Part shown: piece after piece, positions 23,760 through 38,700 of the stretch
How positions within the stretch are numbered: the first letter of the stretch is position 1
Layout: every line of letters starts with the position of its first letter
Origin: Phoronis australis
Taxonomy: Eukaryota > Phoronida > Phoronidae
DNA: 64,000 nt
NCBI GenBank assembly: GCA_002633005.1
Contig: NMRA01000476.1
Coordinates: 7,340 to 71,339 of the forward strand
Direction: 5' to 3'
Notes under the pieces: generated by a model
The model's database searches: none
Told to the model about the DNA's origin: nothing
The model's input: only the letters and a program-made list of their open reading frames with translations
Position numbers and translations under genes: made by a program

Positions 23760-26700
23760 GTAAGTCTTTTGTTTACTGACATAAATTTGCCTGTATATTT
23801 TCTTTGTCACCTGTCAAGCATTTGTCTTCGGTAGTGAATAGTTGGACACTACTTGAATATTTCTAGCTCAATCATAAGCATGCGCCCTTTCAGTTTTAAC
23901 ATTTCTGAAACTATTTCACACTAACACCGCTGCAACTGTCCCAGACAGTGTAGTAGACATTGCTGTTACTCATTGCTTAGAAAGAAAACTATCCTAAATA
24001 CCACTCCATTGTATTTTAATAGTATAATTTGCTTGTTGAATAGTTTCATTACTGGTTTAGTCAAAACATGAATGAACTTGCGCTCTTATCTTGCCGAACT
24101 TGGATATGTCCTTCCTTCTGAATGAAACCAAGGTGTAACACATTTAATGTTTTATGCAATTTATTGTTGAAATTATAGCAGGCTCAGTGAACAAAATATT
24201 CTTGTGGTCATATAATGACCACCTTCTGTTGCTGGCCTGTAGAGACGGTGAAGCTCCTGAACAGACATGTTTTGTTATATTCTTGCTATCACCATGAATT
24301 AAATTTAAAGAATTTTCATAGCCACGTATTTCTTCACTTTTTCTATCTATGCCATTGGTAAAAAGTCCACATGTGTAGGATGCTAGTATATTCTCCGTAT
24401 TACATGGGCATAAGAGCAAGGTTCTACTGTTGCCTGGCTGAAATTCAAGCCAGTAAGAAATCTTGCTTGTGGGAAGTGTGGCATATCTAAACTTGTTACC
24501 TCATTTAGCAAGGAATTTATTGAACCTGTCCAGAGTTGCAACCTGCTTCCCTAACTTGTGTTCAAGCCTGGGAGCTCCTTTGCCCCAGAACAACTGTTAA
24601 AAGGCATTCCTGTGACCACTTGTTCAGTTATAAATTATAAATTTGACACATAGCCAACCATCTGTTGACTATTGAGGCCTCACATGCTTTGAGTAGCATG
24701 CGATATGTTGTTCTCTTTCTTGATTTTCCATAATCTCGCTTCATTTATTTAACTATATATTTCTGCTGAGTGAAACTCTCCATCCAGTCATGATTTGGTG
24801 GTGATTTTGTGTGCGTTAGATCTTGGATAATGCAGGCTCAACTCACTAAACTTATACACTACCCAAGTCCATTCATAAAATGACTTGTGTAACATGTTTC
24901 AAAGATTGTCAGTTGTTTTATGGACAGTTCATACTTGACCAGTGGCATGGGGTTCTTGATAATCAAAACTGACCACTCTGAAATCTGGCACCTGCTGTGA
25001 ATTTGTGAATGGTAGCTATAATGATCCACCCAGTTTCCTCCCAGTAATTGCCCAGTTATTCAATGTCCAGGCAGTAATGTTCCCAACCCTGCTGCTCTAA
25101 TGATGGCTCAAGTGAATAGTATCAGTCTAAGTGTTTGTTTATAGTTGAAGCACCTGGCACTGGCTTACTACTAATATTGTGTCTGGCTGCCAGTTGTATT
25201 CACTGGCTCAGTATCCCTAAAGTTTGATTGGTTTGGCCTACTGCAGTCTCTTGTTTGAGTAATGGGAAAATTTTCCTTATTTGGATAATGGATGTCACAT
25301 GACTGAGCCCAGTTGGTATTGTTTCATGTACGCATTATAACTAACAGTAAATTTAGAATCAGTTTAACTGAGATCCATCCATAATCCATGATTATTTCGG
25401 TGTCAAGTAAATGTTTCCATATGTCCCTTACTTTGTTGAGCACTTAAAATACAGTAGGTGAAAATTTCAAAACAAAATCTGTTCTGAGAAAAACAACTAT
25501 GAGTCAGGTGTTATTTGAATATTGAGTAGGTTGGCACTAACTACAATTAAAGTGACACCAACTCCCACACATGCGTGGCATTTACCCACTTATCCTTTTC
25601 AAAAGTAGATGGGGAGGACAGACAACTCTGAACAGGTCTGTTACACTGTTTAATGGAACAATTACCTTTTGCTAACCCTTTGTCATTTTGTGAGTATGTC
25701 TCCTTCCTCAACAGGGTGATTAGCAGGTGCAGCTTTTGATAAAATAAAGCGGGTCATGGGAGGGGGGTGTGAGACGTTGGGCAGTTGCTTTTAGGTTTAA
25801 CAGACATTTTTGAAAGTGTTGGTAGTAAATCTGTAATTTGAAATGTTACGATAAAGCGAAAATAAAACCCTGTTTTGAAAATACATTGTTTGAATGAATG
25901 TCGTGACATTTCTTTTGATTTTGTAGTTATCATATCCCCTGTGACCACTGATTGTGATTGCCATAAATGAACTCATGTACTTTAGTTTGATATTGAATTT
26001 GGCATTATGCAAGGCCATTTAATTGCCCATCAATTGGTTCTTGGTTATTGCTTTCAAGGTGGTGTAGCATGTCTCTAGAGTTAGAACGAATGCGGATGTT
26101 TCTTGCAAATCATAATCCTTTGGATGAAGGTTTAGCAATTGTAGGGATTTTATGAGAATTTCTCACATAAAAGTCCTTTTCCATGGCTATAGGATTTGTC
26201 TTTATTGATCAGCAGCTCTGCTCAGTTAGGTTATAAATGGAAGCTTATCCTTCAGAAAACTCCTTTGAACACTATTACAGTTTTGTTCCATTCTGTGTCA
26301 TGGTGAGGTCAGCTTTCAAAAGCTGACTTATACTTTTTGCCCAAATACAGTTTTGTTCCATTCTGTGTCATGGTGTCATACTTTTTGCCCAAATGTTTTT
26401 CTCTATGAGTGAACTTTTAAGTTTGACCAACTTCCTTTCTTGCATCACCTACCACCAACAAATTCCACTTTGATGCTAGCCAAACAATCTAGCTTTCATT
26501 TCCATTAAACGTTATATAATTTGGCAAAACATTGGGCAGATATCAAATAACAATCTATTTTCTCTCAATGTCATCCACTGGCATTGGAAAAGTGTGTCAT
26601 TTATTTGTGTAATCGAGTGACTCATTCATGACACTTTGCAGTCTGTTGTTAATACAATCCCTTATTCTACCATTTACAGTTATGTAGTACATGCAAGTCA

Positions 26701-29700
26701 ATCAATGTCCGTTAATCCTAGTTTTTTGTTGTTCTTGCTCATGCAGCGTGTTACCAGCTTATGTAGGGATACTGCTTGTTCCGGCCTTGAACCTGGCTAG
26801 TAGGAAAACTTGAAATTTTTCCTGCTATCACATTCTGACACCATTCTGATTGATATCCTACTGTCCATGTCTATTAATTAATATTTTTCTACCTGTGAGT
26901 GGATTTATCAGATCAGTGCCTAATCTTTGATAAGATCGTGTTCTCCCCAGGTATGTGTCCCGACACACAGTGGTGACAAAAATATTCCCTTCTGCAAACA
27001 TGTCGGGTAAATCTTGATAAATTGTTGACTAATTGGGCAGATGATATTAGGTGGGTGGGACAGATGATTTTTGAACATTACCTGTCAAATGTATTAGTCA
27101 TCGATTATGGATACATGTATCATTTGAACTCCAAAACATATCCAGCTGGAAGCTGAACATTATGATTTTTTACTGTGGAATTATGATTCTCTTATTTTAT
27201 AACTTTGTATGGTAGTTTGAGTATAACAAAACAGTCTTCTCTACTGTTCCCTGTTCCTGTGGTCTGCAACAAATTCATGTCCTGATTGTCAATGCAAACA
27301 CTTACATGGTATAGTTGTGTATGTGTGCGACGTTATCAATGAAAACTAGCGCATCATTATAGGAGGTAACTAAGATCTCACCTTTATACATGTTTGCCAT
27401 TCTCAGTTGTCTCTAAAATAACCTGGACACTATCATCATCAAAGGTTCCGACAGTCATCATTTGCTCTAAATATACTCTGAAGTGTTGGATAAGTTGGTA
27501 ATCAAAATGTAAACATCTGAATTAATTGTGGTTTTGACTTCTGAAATAGAAACCTAGTTGAATGTCTTCTAGGAAGCCTCCTGAAGTCCCACTAGTTTTG
27601 AACCTGAATAGCGTACTGTTTGTTTGGATAGCTAATTCAGTTGAAGATTTGCACAAAAGTGTTGTGGGTTTTGGGTACTGTTTAGGTAGTTAAGTCCATA
27701 ACTTTGCCATGAATATGTCTGATGTCTCAGCGATAAATGTGCCCACCCTTTGACAATCCTTTCACTCATGTCTTATAGTAATATTGATACTGGGGTCCGT
27801 GGAGGTGTAAATCTAAACACTTTGTAGTTAGGAATTGTATGGTCGTGTTTGCACACATGATTTTTGCATGGTTTGATGTGGCGTGTCCGACTCAGTGTCT
27901 CCGCGAGTGTCTGCACGTAAAATAGATGATAGTGACTCTTCATAACTTAGCAAATAGAACAGAGCAATAGGGTTAATGTAGTGAGGGTTATGGCGCGACT
28001 CCATTACTTATTGGTACAGCTGATTAGGTCATAGTGAAAGTGTATTTAAAGTTACCTTTGTCAGAGGCGTGTATTTGTTTGTTTGCTGAATTAACCGTTA
28101 AAGTCCCATGCCTGTTATGTATACACGAGTGTTTTTAACTTGAGGCGTTTTGAACCCTGTAACTTCAATTGGCGACAGAAGTGTTTATTTTTGCATTTCG
28201 TTTTTCAAATGTTTATTTGTACATACTGGATGTTTAGCTGGAGTTAGCCTGCATTGCTTGTGCTGGTGTACTTGGTTGTTCAGTGCAGGACCAGTGGGGT
28301 TCACTAATCCTTTTGCAAATATATGATCAATAGTGAAACTATAATTCACACTTGTTAGTAGCAGAATGTCAATAACAGCATCACAAATCTACTTAATTTG
28401 CTTCACACAAACCAAGAAAATTACAATTATTTAGCTACTAATATTTCGACATTAAGCATTGTTACCATCAAATCAATAGAACATCGTAAGGTTTGATTTT
28501 GTGTGTATTTTTTCCTTTTTTTACCCATTTAATGAGGTGGTGTTTCCTGAGCGTTCCGTGCTGAACCTGTTTCCTGTTCCATTGATTGCTCGATTCAGTT
28601 TGCTGCACGTCATCGGATTTTGTCTATTTACAAGCATTGGTCGAGAAAATTCTAAAGAGAATACGCACTTGATAAACTAAATCAATACTTTCTCCTGCTC
28701 AAACACAAACCGTGGATACAGGAACCCTCTCAGTTTGAAGGTTGGTTCAGTTCAAGATCCCAGCAGCAAGAAGTGATCCAAAATTTCCTGTGCTACAGTT
28801 GTCAAATGGAGAGCCAGACAAATTTGTTTTGAAGCCAAATGGATGCTTCAGGCATCTATTTGTCCTGAAATGTAATTTAAGATGATGTGGACAATTTAAA
28901 AACAATCCACATTGGATTTGATAGCTATTTCACACACAAATGACTCTGAATGGTTGAATGTCCAATTCTCAGCATTTGCAATGATAGTCATCTTTCTCTC
29001 AGTTATTCCTCTCAGTTGAGGGTCAACAACTGATTTTATCTGTACACTGAACCAGAATAAGAGACTGCCCAGCAGTGTCTATTTGACCAGTGACCTGTCC
29101 ACTCAGTACTGCCATGTGTATTGGCATGGTCAGCCAGCTGGGACAGCAGCCACTATGATAACATCAGTGACATGTCAGTCAGAACTTCTCAGAATCTGCA
29201 AGGCTATGCTGGGTGAACTTACACCTTAGTGAACTTGTGTTTGGAAAGGGTAAGAAATGGCATAGTATTTGAATGTTCTAAGCTTAGCTCTGAAAATGGG
29301 CACAACATTTCTTGAATATATTTTCTCATTCAAATTTGTTCTTTTGATACAAACAATAAATCAAATTATAGTGTGTAGGTGAATGGCAGCTTTTACACGC
29401 AACAAATTTTTGATATGTTTTCCTTTGTTTTGTTCATTGACGTTTTGATGTAACTTCAGATCCAAACTGTGTTAATTTTCTTTTATTTTCCTTTGCCTTG
29501 CAACTTTGATGACGTACATTGCATTGTTGGTCAGAATACTGAATCAGCTAAGTATGAGGTCTTTTAAATGTGTTCTACTGTTTGCCACAGTATGTTATTC
29601 TGATGATTATCAGAACATTTTCAAGTCGAATTACTGCAAAGAATTCTTTCAGGTTTTGCCAATCAAATTGCTGTGAACAGTTTTGGGCTATGGAGAAGGC

Positions 29701-32700
29701 CACCCACACACATACACACACACACACAGTGGCTAACAAATATCTCAGGGGTACTTTGTGGGTCTGCTGGCCTTATCAGCACTTGATCTTATCACATTGA
29801 TCAGGGGTTATTGAAATCTTATGGTACATTTATTGTGTATTGTAAATACATAGTGCCAACATTGTTCAACCACATTCAATGGATACCTGTCAATGTTACA
29901 TCAGATAAGTGAAATAGAGGTATTTGTTTTTTTTTTGTGAGCCATTGACTGCTTTTAGTCTATGACTGCCAATCAATCCTGATGACAAGTTGTGGTATAA
30001 AAGCAGGTGTATTTTTTGTAATGTCATGTGATGAAGCATCTATTTGAATTCATTTTTGAGGAAGTAGAGGAAATTTGTTGGTTGACTTCTCGGATGATAT
30101 ATAGAACCTGCTAGAAACTTTATAATATCCAGAAGTGGAGTCTCTACCTGGTATTTCACCCTCAGTAGCACACAAAGTGTGTTGAAATCTTGTGCTTACT
30201 GCAGTATCATAATCAAATGCACAGGCCAACATTGAATTTCTAGAATTTTTAGGAATGACCGAATGACTAATAGTCAATGCAGTTAAGACTACACTACTAT
30301 ACTAGTACACATTTCCATGACACTGCCATGTCACTATATACTTTGGTGGCATTTGCTCAACAATAAGGTACCATGCAGTGGGCTGGACTGGAATTGTTTA
30401 GTGACCACATTTCTTGCTGGTTTCTGGTGTCAGAAGGACATCAGCTGACCTTGTTCCTTGAATGTCTCATAAGTATTGGTCACCTCTTTAGCAATGATGT
30501 TTGGGACAGCAGGATGCTGGGGAGAAGGGGAATGCTATCAAATTTGTTACGTCAAATGCACAAGCGCCACTTCCTACTACCATGATCTGACTCATTCTTT
30601 TCAGTATTTGAACAAAATCTGGGGTGCCGACTTTGTGTTCCAGTCAGCACTACCTAAAGTTTTTTCGTCAAAATTGCCCCAAGGTGCAACTATGAATTGC
30701 TGGTATAAAATTGATCCAAATACTTCATTGGCTGTTAGGGTGATGTATGGATATTCATCCGGATTGATTATGTTTTCGTCGTAATATTGTTCAATTAACC
30801 TCCTCTGATATTTTCAATATTCACATATTGACATGTTCACAATCACTCTTGAGTGTGAAAGTATCGGAGTTTTCATTGATGACTGCCTTGATACACAATT
30901 AGAAGTCATTTTACCATTGTTGCCAGAATAGTCACTTGAATTCCTTTTATTTCTTCTTAGCACTCAGACTTTTCTGTAATCAGTTAAGCAAAAAATCTTG
31001 CTGGTTTATTGATTTTTCCTGTAGTTTATGTTGTCTTGGAAACGTGTCTGTGGGCAAGTGTTTTGTTCATGACTAAGTTTTATACTATTCTCACTTGAAT
31101 TCATTGGAAATCTGTGTAGGGATGCTCCTGCATTTTATTTCATTTTTTTCCGAACAAAGTGATTATTTGGTTATTAATAATATTTCTTGGTTTCAAAATA
31201 AATCTGTCAATTTATTCCCTTCAAGAAACCAAAGCAGCTCAAGTTATCTAGTGCAATTTTAATTTTAAAATTTCATGTATAAATCTGACACTTCTTGAGT
31301 CAGACATAATTTAATTTCTGACGTGTTAGTTATCCGGCTGACATGTAATAGTTATCCGTTGACTCATTCCTTTTTATTGGCTTTATACATTTTTCTTGCC
31401 ATGAGAGCAGCCAGCATTTCCTGTTTCAAAATAAAAATACACTCTTTTTGTTTGACAGTAATTAAATATATCCTCTTTCTGTGGCCAACTCAGTTCAAGA
31501 GACAATTAAATGCACAGGGCTCTTAAGTGTCACCCATGGCCAGGTTTGTTTGGACCAATTTTTATATCACTGATAAGAAAAGGCCTCGAGTATTGATCAT
31601 TCACACAAATGGATGCCAAAAAGCAGACATGGTGTCACGAACGTAACTCAACACGGTTACATTCTATTCGCTGCTGCGTTACACTTTGTTCACATGGAGT
31701 CCAGTTACATGCGCAGATCATTTTTTTTGCCTGATTGTTTTGTGATTGTTCTTATCTGATTCTACTGTCAATTGCCATAGCTTGACCGGGTAGTAGGCTG
31801 ACAAATTGGTACATAGCTTTTTAACCACCTGCACAAGAATGCATTGGACCGTTGCATTTCTGAGATGGTTTGATTCTTAGGGGATGAATGTCCACAAATA
31901 CCTTTCATGGATGCCTTTTCAAAACCCTCCGATTTTGAACAAATCTATGGCCATCCCGTGCATCATTTATTTGACCTATGTAGTTAAGACAATTTCACTT
32001 TGTCATCAATTTGTTGTGTTGTGTTATGTACTGTGGCACACTGGCTACCCAGGGTCTCTTTTGAGTTTGCCTGGTGAGGAATTTCACTGTCAAGGCAGGT
32101 GTCATGACACGGCTATTAAACACAAGATCAGATAAATGTGTTGGCCAAGCTTTTATCAGTTGCATGAAGGTTATAGTGATAGAATTGTGTATTTGGCCAG
32201 GGGTAGTGATTGACAGATTCTGGGATGATCATCTGTGGCTCAGTATGTGGTTGTTGCTGCAAGATACCCAGTAATGGTCTAAGATCACTGAATGCCTACT
32301 ACGGGATGTCTTCAGCATGTCAGTCTGATTTGTATATCTCTGCTGGTGATAAGGTTCTGGCTTTAAACATGGAACTGCACTTCCAGCAGATGCATTTTTT
32401 GATGTTAAATCAGGCAACGGTTACTTGGTGCATTGAACTGACCATTCTAAAGACTATTTGATCCAACCCTGTATCAATTTCCTGCTCACACTGTTTGTAA
32501 GTTGGTAAATATTGAAACTGTGCTACACCATAATTTGTCTGTTTGAACTATTGATGAGTTTGTATTGGATTTTCTGTGTTGGACATCTTGCAAGTTGTCA
32601 CTCCTCTTCCGGGCACATCCAGTGTGGTTTGACGGGTTCACTCGTGCTCAACGAGCTGGATAATGAATATCATTTCATCATTAAATGGCAACCCACTCAA

Positions 32701-35700
32701 ATTTAATACAGACCTTATTCCCAGAATTGCGTACAGACTAAAAAGTCCTTTCTGTATGAGAAGACTATATGTAAACACTTCCACTGACCGTGAAAATCTG
32801 ATTGTGTCATATTTCCATGTTGTGGACAAAATTCTAACTGAGGCAAAACTTCTGCTGCGGCTGTTCTAGCAGTCATAATTGTTTCCATATCAGAATAGTC
32901 TGTACAAACTTAAGTACTCTCTACTAGATAAATTCAACATCTGATCACACCAACTTGATTTTTGATTGTTAAATGTAAACTGAAGTGAATAAACACGTGA
33001 TAAATATGCAGGTGTAATTCGTGCTGCGATGTGATCAGTCTAAATGTGTCAATGTCACCTGCATCATAACGAATGTATTTGGTTCCACTTGACTAGGCAC
33101 CAGTTTGTGTGATACACTCAGGTGCAGGCAGTGACTTGTGTGGTGGAGTTTACTGCCTGTCAGATGCTTGGTAAGCTAATAACCACTGGGTAAATAAACA
33201 GTGCCACTTGCATTTTTGCAGTTCAACTGTGGAGTGTTGAATTTTGTAGATAACCATTAGTCAAAACAAATCATGGGCAAGTGCAAACTGTGACTATAAG
33301 TTGGATTAATTAACGGTGTAAATGAGATTTATGATGGACAAAAACTGAGCTTCAGGACAGTATCACTCATTTTGTTGCCATGTCCTCAAATCTTAAGCAT
33401 TGTCAGGTGAATTCTTTGGTTTGTGTCAAAGTTAATTGATGCACACCCAAACATCAGCAGATTACTGCCTATAGTTTCAATGAAAAGTCTTGTTTTATTT
33501 TGCACACTGGATTGTTTCTTGATAAAACTTGTACCTTATGCTCTCTTCTCGCATTCTTAACAGAATGGGCAAACTTGTTCAGCCACGATGCAGCCGCTCG
33601 CTTTACGGTATGCCGAGGACTTCAACACACACTGGAAGGATGTCATGGAAAGAATGGACGACATCAAAAGAAAGAAGTTGATGTGCAGTGCAGATTCGGT
33701 GAGTACTTGTTGTCGTTTATGGTTTTCTGTATATGGTGGTCATGAGCAAGACGAAACCTTTACAAAGCTCTGTTCCAATGTGACATTATTTTGGTGGTTT
33801 GTTGTAATTGTAGTTTGGATTTTAAGGATGGGAGTCACATATGTCCCTGATGCCTGTGATGAGAAATTACAACAAGTTAAATTTTTTTTTTGTTAGAATG
33901 CTTTCATAAATTCCCAGTTGTCCTCATTATACTGCCATTGTATTTTAGCCAAAGAACACTAGCTCCCCCTCTTGGGATGTACACAATCAATGCACTGCAC
34001 AGAGTTCACCGCGTGGTGTTGCTCCTCCACTCCCCTCTAGTCCACCGGTAAGTAAATCAATTGTGTGTTGCCGAGAATCTTGTCACAACTTGTTATAGCT
34101 TGTAAAGCCTCCTTTTTGTACCTGCTTCAGGGGTTTGATAACCGATTTTCTTGATCAGCAACTAAATCTTCACTGCTTAATAACATGCTTTTACTGTCGT
34201 CATTATCAATCAATTTTTCCCCGCTTGCTCAGCTAATCACATTAGAGCTGTGCAGCTACTTTTTCCCAGTATACGCCCTCTAATTGATTTAGTCGCTGGA
34301 CTGAAACTAATGCTTGAAAATCGAACACAGCAAAATTGACTTGACCCATTTCCGCCAATTGTGCCTGACTCGGTCCCTCTCTACAGTCTTCCTCGACAGC
34401 ATAGTTATGTTAATTGATCACAATTAATCAGCATGTTATCTCTTGTCTGCCTAAAAGTGAGAATCAATGATGTGAATGAAAGAGGTGAATATTAATTAGG
34501 CAAATGTTGACCTCAGACACCGATGTCAGTTGATGCCCTAATGAAAGCAAATATCAAAGATGTTGTGAAACCTATGAATAGTGTCTTCACTTTGTGATGT
34601 TTTGACAACTGTTTGTCTTGTCTAAGTCTGTTTGTATTGTCTGAAATGCGGAAGCAATTTTGTGATGTGTCCCCTACATTTTGTCTGCTACTTCTGTTTA
34701 TTACCCCAAATTATAACTATTAGCGAACATTGATAACTGAAAGTGTTATAATACCTGTGAAACTCAAGGATAGAACGGGAATTCATCATTTCAACAGTCT
34801 ATGCCCAATGGGTGTTGGCTGCCTGAAGGTTTTTGATGAAACGAGAGAGCTGTCAAAGCAGATTTTTGTTCAGTGTTTACACATCTGAGGGATAGGAGAG
34901 ATCTGTGTCTTGAAATCTTATCACTGCTTGTTTCCCTGGTCACATGAATCACACTTTAGAATGGATTAAAAAGTGCCTTGGGCATAATCTTAAAACTACC
35001 CCTCAAGTCAGCAAGGGCTGACAACTCTAGATTGATGTCAGTTTTGAGTGCTGGGTCTACAATACACAGTCTTGTTCAGTAATCTTGTCTATTGTCAGAA
35101 CAAGTGGCTCTTGGAGACACTGATACTTTCAAATACATAACTCTGACTTGAGTTAAATTGTTTGACAAACATTTCTTTTCATGAATTTACCTGCAATGTC
35201 ACCACCAAAGTGAAGTTAGGGGCCAGAATTAGACACATATTGGCACTTACTTTCACACAAATGCCTTGCACTTCCCCTACCTTACGGGAGGCAGACGCAT
35301 TAAATAAGTCTTTGCAAACCCTGTGTTTGTATTCTGTAGTATTTACTTTTTGGATGAGTTGTCTGACATCCCAATACCCAGTGAATTGGCTACGATTAAA
35401 TTTGTCTTTCAGGCACTGAATCTAAAGATAAAGCATTTCTAATTCTTTTTATTGATACAATTGTCCCAGTTTAACACTTGCTTACACTTCATGCTTTTGC
35501 ATCACTGACAAATACATTTAAAGATTTTTTCTTTTTTCTGGTTTGTGTGCCTTTTGTGTCTGCAAAATAAGACATAGCTTACATTGTGGGAATTTTACTT
35601 TCACTGTTCATAGAAGAATTTGTCTGCCTAAAACTCAATTCCTTTCTCTTGCCTCGTGCTTGCCGTAGCATCTGAGCTATTCGTGGATATATAATGATGG

Positions 35701-38700
35701 CTACGACAGCCTTGAGGATGAAGTGCTCATTGTACACGCTGTAAGTCGCTTGGTGTGACCTCTGACTTCTGACATGACCCCTACATCAGGCTTTCTCCTC
35801 TCGACTTATTTGACTAAGCTTCATTTGAATTGGTTGTTTTGAAAAGGATTCAAATCAGAAAAAAAACAACTGTTTGGTGTGTTCAAGTTTCTCTGTATTC
35901 TTTTTTCGTTTTTGTGAGCTAGCCCAATTTTGTTATTATTTCATGTACCCTGTCTTAAAACCAACTACTGTCTCTTTGATGTTGCTGCTTCTGACTTCTA
36001 ATTGTGTAAAATTAAATATGTCACTGCAAAAGTTGTCTGAATCGTTTACATTTACGTTATGTGTACACTTCCAGTATAGCACAAAAACTTGCTGATTAAC
36101 TGCAATTAAGGAATCTTAAGCTCGGTAAAATCTTTTCAGTGTAGAATGCAATAAGGCGGACACGTGAAATTTTGCTTTTTCATTTTTCAAAAAAAAGCGC
36201 CAAACCGGTTGCTTTATATTTTAAGAGTTCTATACCATACCTACAACCAGACAATGTTCTGAGAAGCTGTGGGGATTCTCAATAATGTTAAAAGCTTTTG
36301 AAAATGAAAAAAAGTATAAATTTTGGCAATTATTTTTGTCCAAATATAGTGAGATATTATGCCTCTTGTATTTTTCCAGCAGTGGACCCACTCTGGTCAA
36401 GATGACGTATGTGCTCATGTCACACTACAGATTTATGTATATGTTCGACATGGCAAAGTGTTATTCATATACGGTATGTGCTTGGTATGGAACTCATGTA
36501 GAGTATCTTCTGATCATGCATTTTTCCATTTGCTTTATAGCCATCGTCAAGCCCCAGGGACTATACAATGCGGACAGTTTGCACCCCACGGTAAGTAATG
36601 CTCACAAACTCAAGGTGTGAAGAATGATCCAAATTTTACAGGGTTATTCTGTAGTAGACATCCATTGGTGTCAGACAATGGCAGATTTATGTCAACATGG
36701 TGAAGGAGTTATTGATCCAAGACAGGTGCAACCATGCATTCAATGGGTTCAATTTGACTAAACCCATTATCTAATTTCAGATTCTGTTTGTGTTTATCTC
36801 TATTCTAATGTGCAATGTTGTTTGCACTTGAATATGAGCTACAAACAGCTGATAGTAAGCAGCCTCACACAGATATCACACCTTTTCATGTTGTTGGGAA
36901 CAATTTTCATTGAGTTCTGACAATGGGCAGGTGGGCTGTAGGCTAATGAAATTTGATGCATCAGCACCTCACAATCAAATCCTGAAGGAGGCCTGTTTGC
37001 CAGAGTGCTTGCCAACATTCATTGACTAATTATCATGCTCTTGGCACCTTATTGAGTAGATTTGTCTGTTCCTTTTGTTACTTCAGGGTTCACAAGTAAA
37101 GTCAATCAGGTGAAGTTAGCTTTGATTCTGATCAGGAGTGCTTTAGCATTGGCAGGTGGCCATTTGGAAGTATTGTGTTGTGGTTAGAGATTAAAACACC
37201 TTGATGGCCATTAGAGCTTTACAGGCAGTACATGTCAGCTGGAGAGATGAGCGAAGACAATAATTGAGTGTGAAGACTGTTTGGGATTAGCAGCTAGTTT
37301 ATACATAAATTGGGACAACCCTGAACTGTAACCATGGCCCCAGTTATTCTCCTTGAGCATCATACATAATCCATTTGATTAGGGCAAAGATCTCTAAACT
37401 TTTTACCTTAGGGAGAATCCCCACCATATGTCTTTGTTTAGATTTGAGGGTGCTTTGTTTCTAGGAGCTTAATAACTCAGTTGTTAAAACAATTCTCCAT
37501 CTAGCGTCTAATTATTTATTTGATTTGCCCAGAAGATTGCTTGCTAACAATATAACCAATGAAAATTTAATCAAACTTGGAGATGGAACATGCCATAACC
37601 TTTTAGCGAATGCTTTATATGCCAACGATTTGGTTTCACACTTCAGCCACAGTGGGTCGTGTTACTGTTTTGACAGGTTGTGACATTGTTCAGTTTTCAT
37701 AACACTAGTGAATTATACATTGTCACCGCTTTCTCTTTTGTATCTCCTGTGAGGAAAACTTTAAATTTCAACCTTGTCAAGAGCTTTGTCATTCACTAGT
37801 AGCTTAGGTTGTCTGCATAAAATTGCAACTTCAATTGTCAACCTGTTTACATTGCCAGGTTGTCATATTTTGGTAACACTAGACAGTGTTCACTCTTTAA
37901 TATCCTTAGGCCACAGGCACTAATCTATCTGTTATCACTTGTGTGTTGGTAATATCAGTGCTTGGTGAAATATTCATGCAGTGTGTGTTGGCTTAAAGAG
38001 AACAGACAGTTTGTTGAAGACTTAGCTATATACTGTAAATTGTATGACTCGAAATTGATTGACAGATTTATATTGAAGGTACATTTGATTTGATATTTTG
38101 CCACTTTTCTGTGCTTTGCATTATTACTAGATAGTAGCAGGGTATATTCGAAGTTGCAGTGCTGTCATAAGACTTCAAGTTGTGTACACAATTCAACAAA
38201 ATCTTGACAAACAAATCACACGTGTTGCATAGATCTGGATAAATTGACAAAATTTTACCAAGCCTTCTCTCTCAGCCTGAGGTTTACTTAACTTTGTGTG
38301 AAACTGAAAGTGCATATTTTTATCCCAATCATACTCCTGTTGTTTACGGGGATGTCACTCGGGTTACGTTTTTCAAACCTCTTGCACAATTCATTGTTGT
38401 CATTTTCCGATAATGGGCCAATCTTTCGCTTGAACACTTTTTTAGTAAAACTGATGACTTTAGTGATGTTGTCACCATTTCGGTTTCATATTTGTCTTGT
38501 AGTAGGCAAGGTGGGTCTTCTATGAGTCGTTAGAAGTGAACCTGAAGGGGAAGATGAAGTGTTCCTTGCTAGGAAGTGAAATGATTCGTAATTCTCTTCT
38601 ACCGTTGCTTCAAAAAGTATTATAATTACAGTCTATGCACATTCTTTGTTTCCTCTGAAGATAATGATTGGAAATCAAGGAGCCCTTGTAATTAGTACTG

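Larger units (their letters stand above)
23760..33563. other. SASH1-like intron 1 (9.8 kb)
   Basis: No coding exon is recognised. It contains a local duplication with a hairpin (26277-26394) and a short CA tract (29702-29728). The rest is AT-rich, with no repeat family that I could pair within the window. A SAMD5-type terminal exon (family motif GILEYLMNWP) was looked for in the available translations and not seen. Confidence 0.5.

Noticed and set aside
30050-30784. Several 70-100-codon frames in intron 1 as a SAMD5 terminal exon or nested gene
   Set aside because: None contains the SAMD5 C-terminal motif or suitable acceptor phase; composition looks random.
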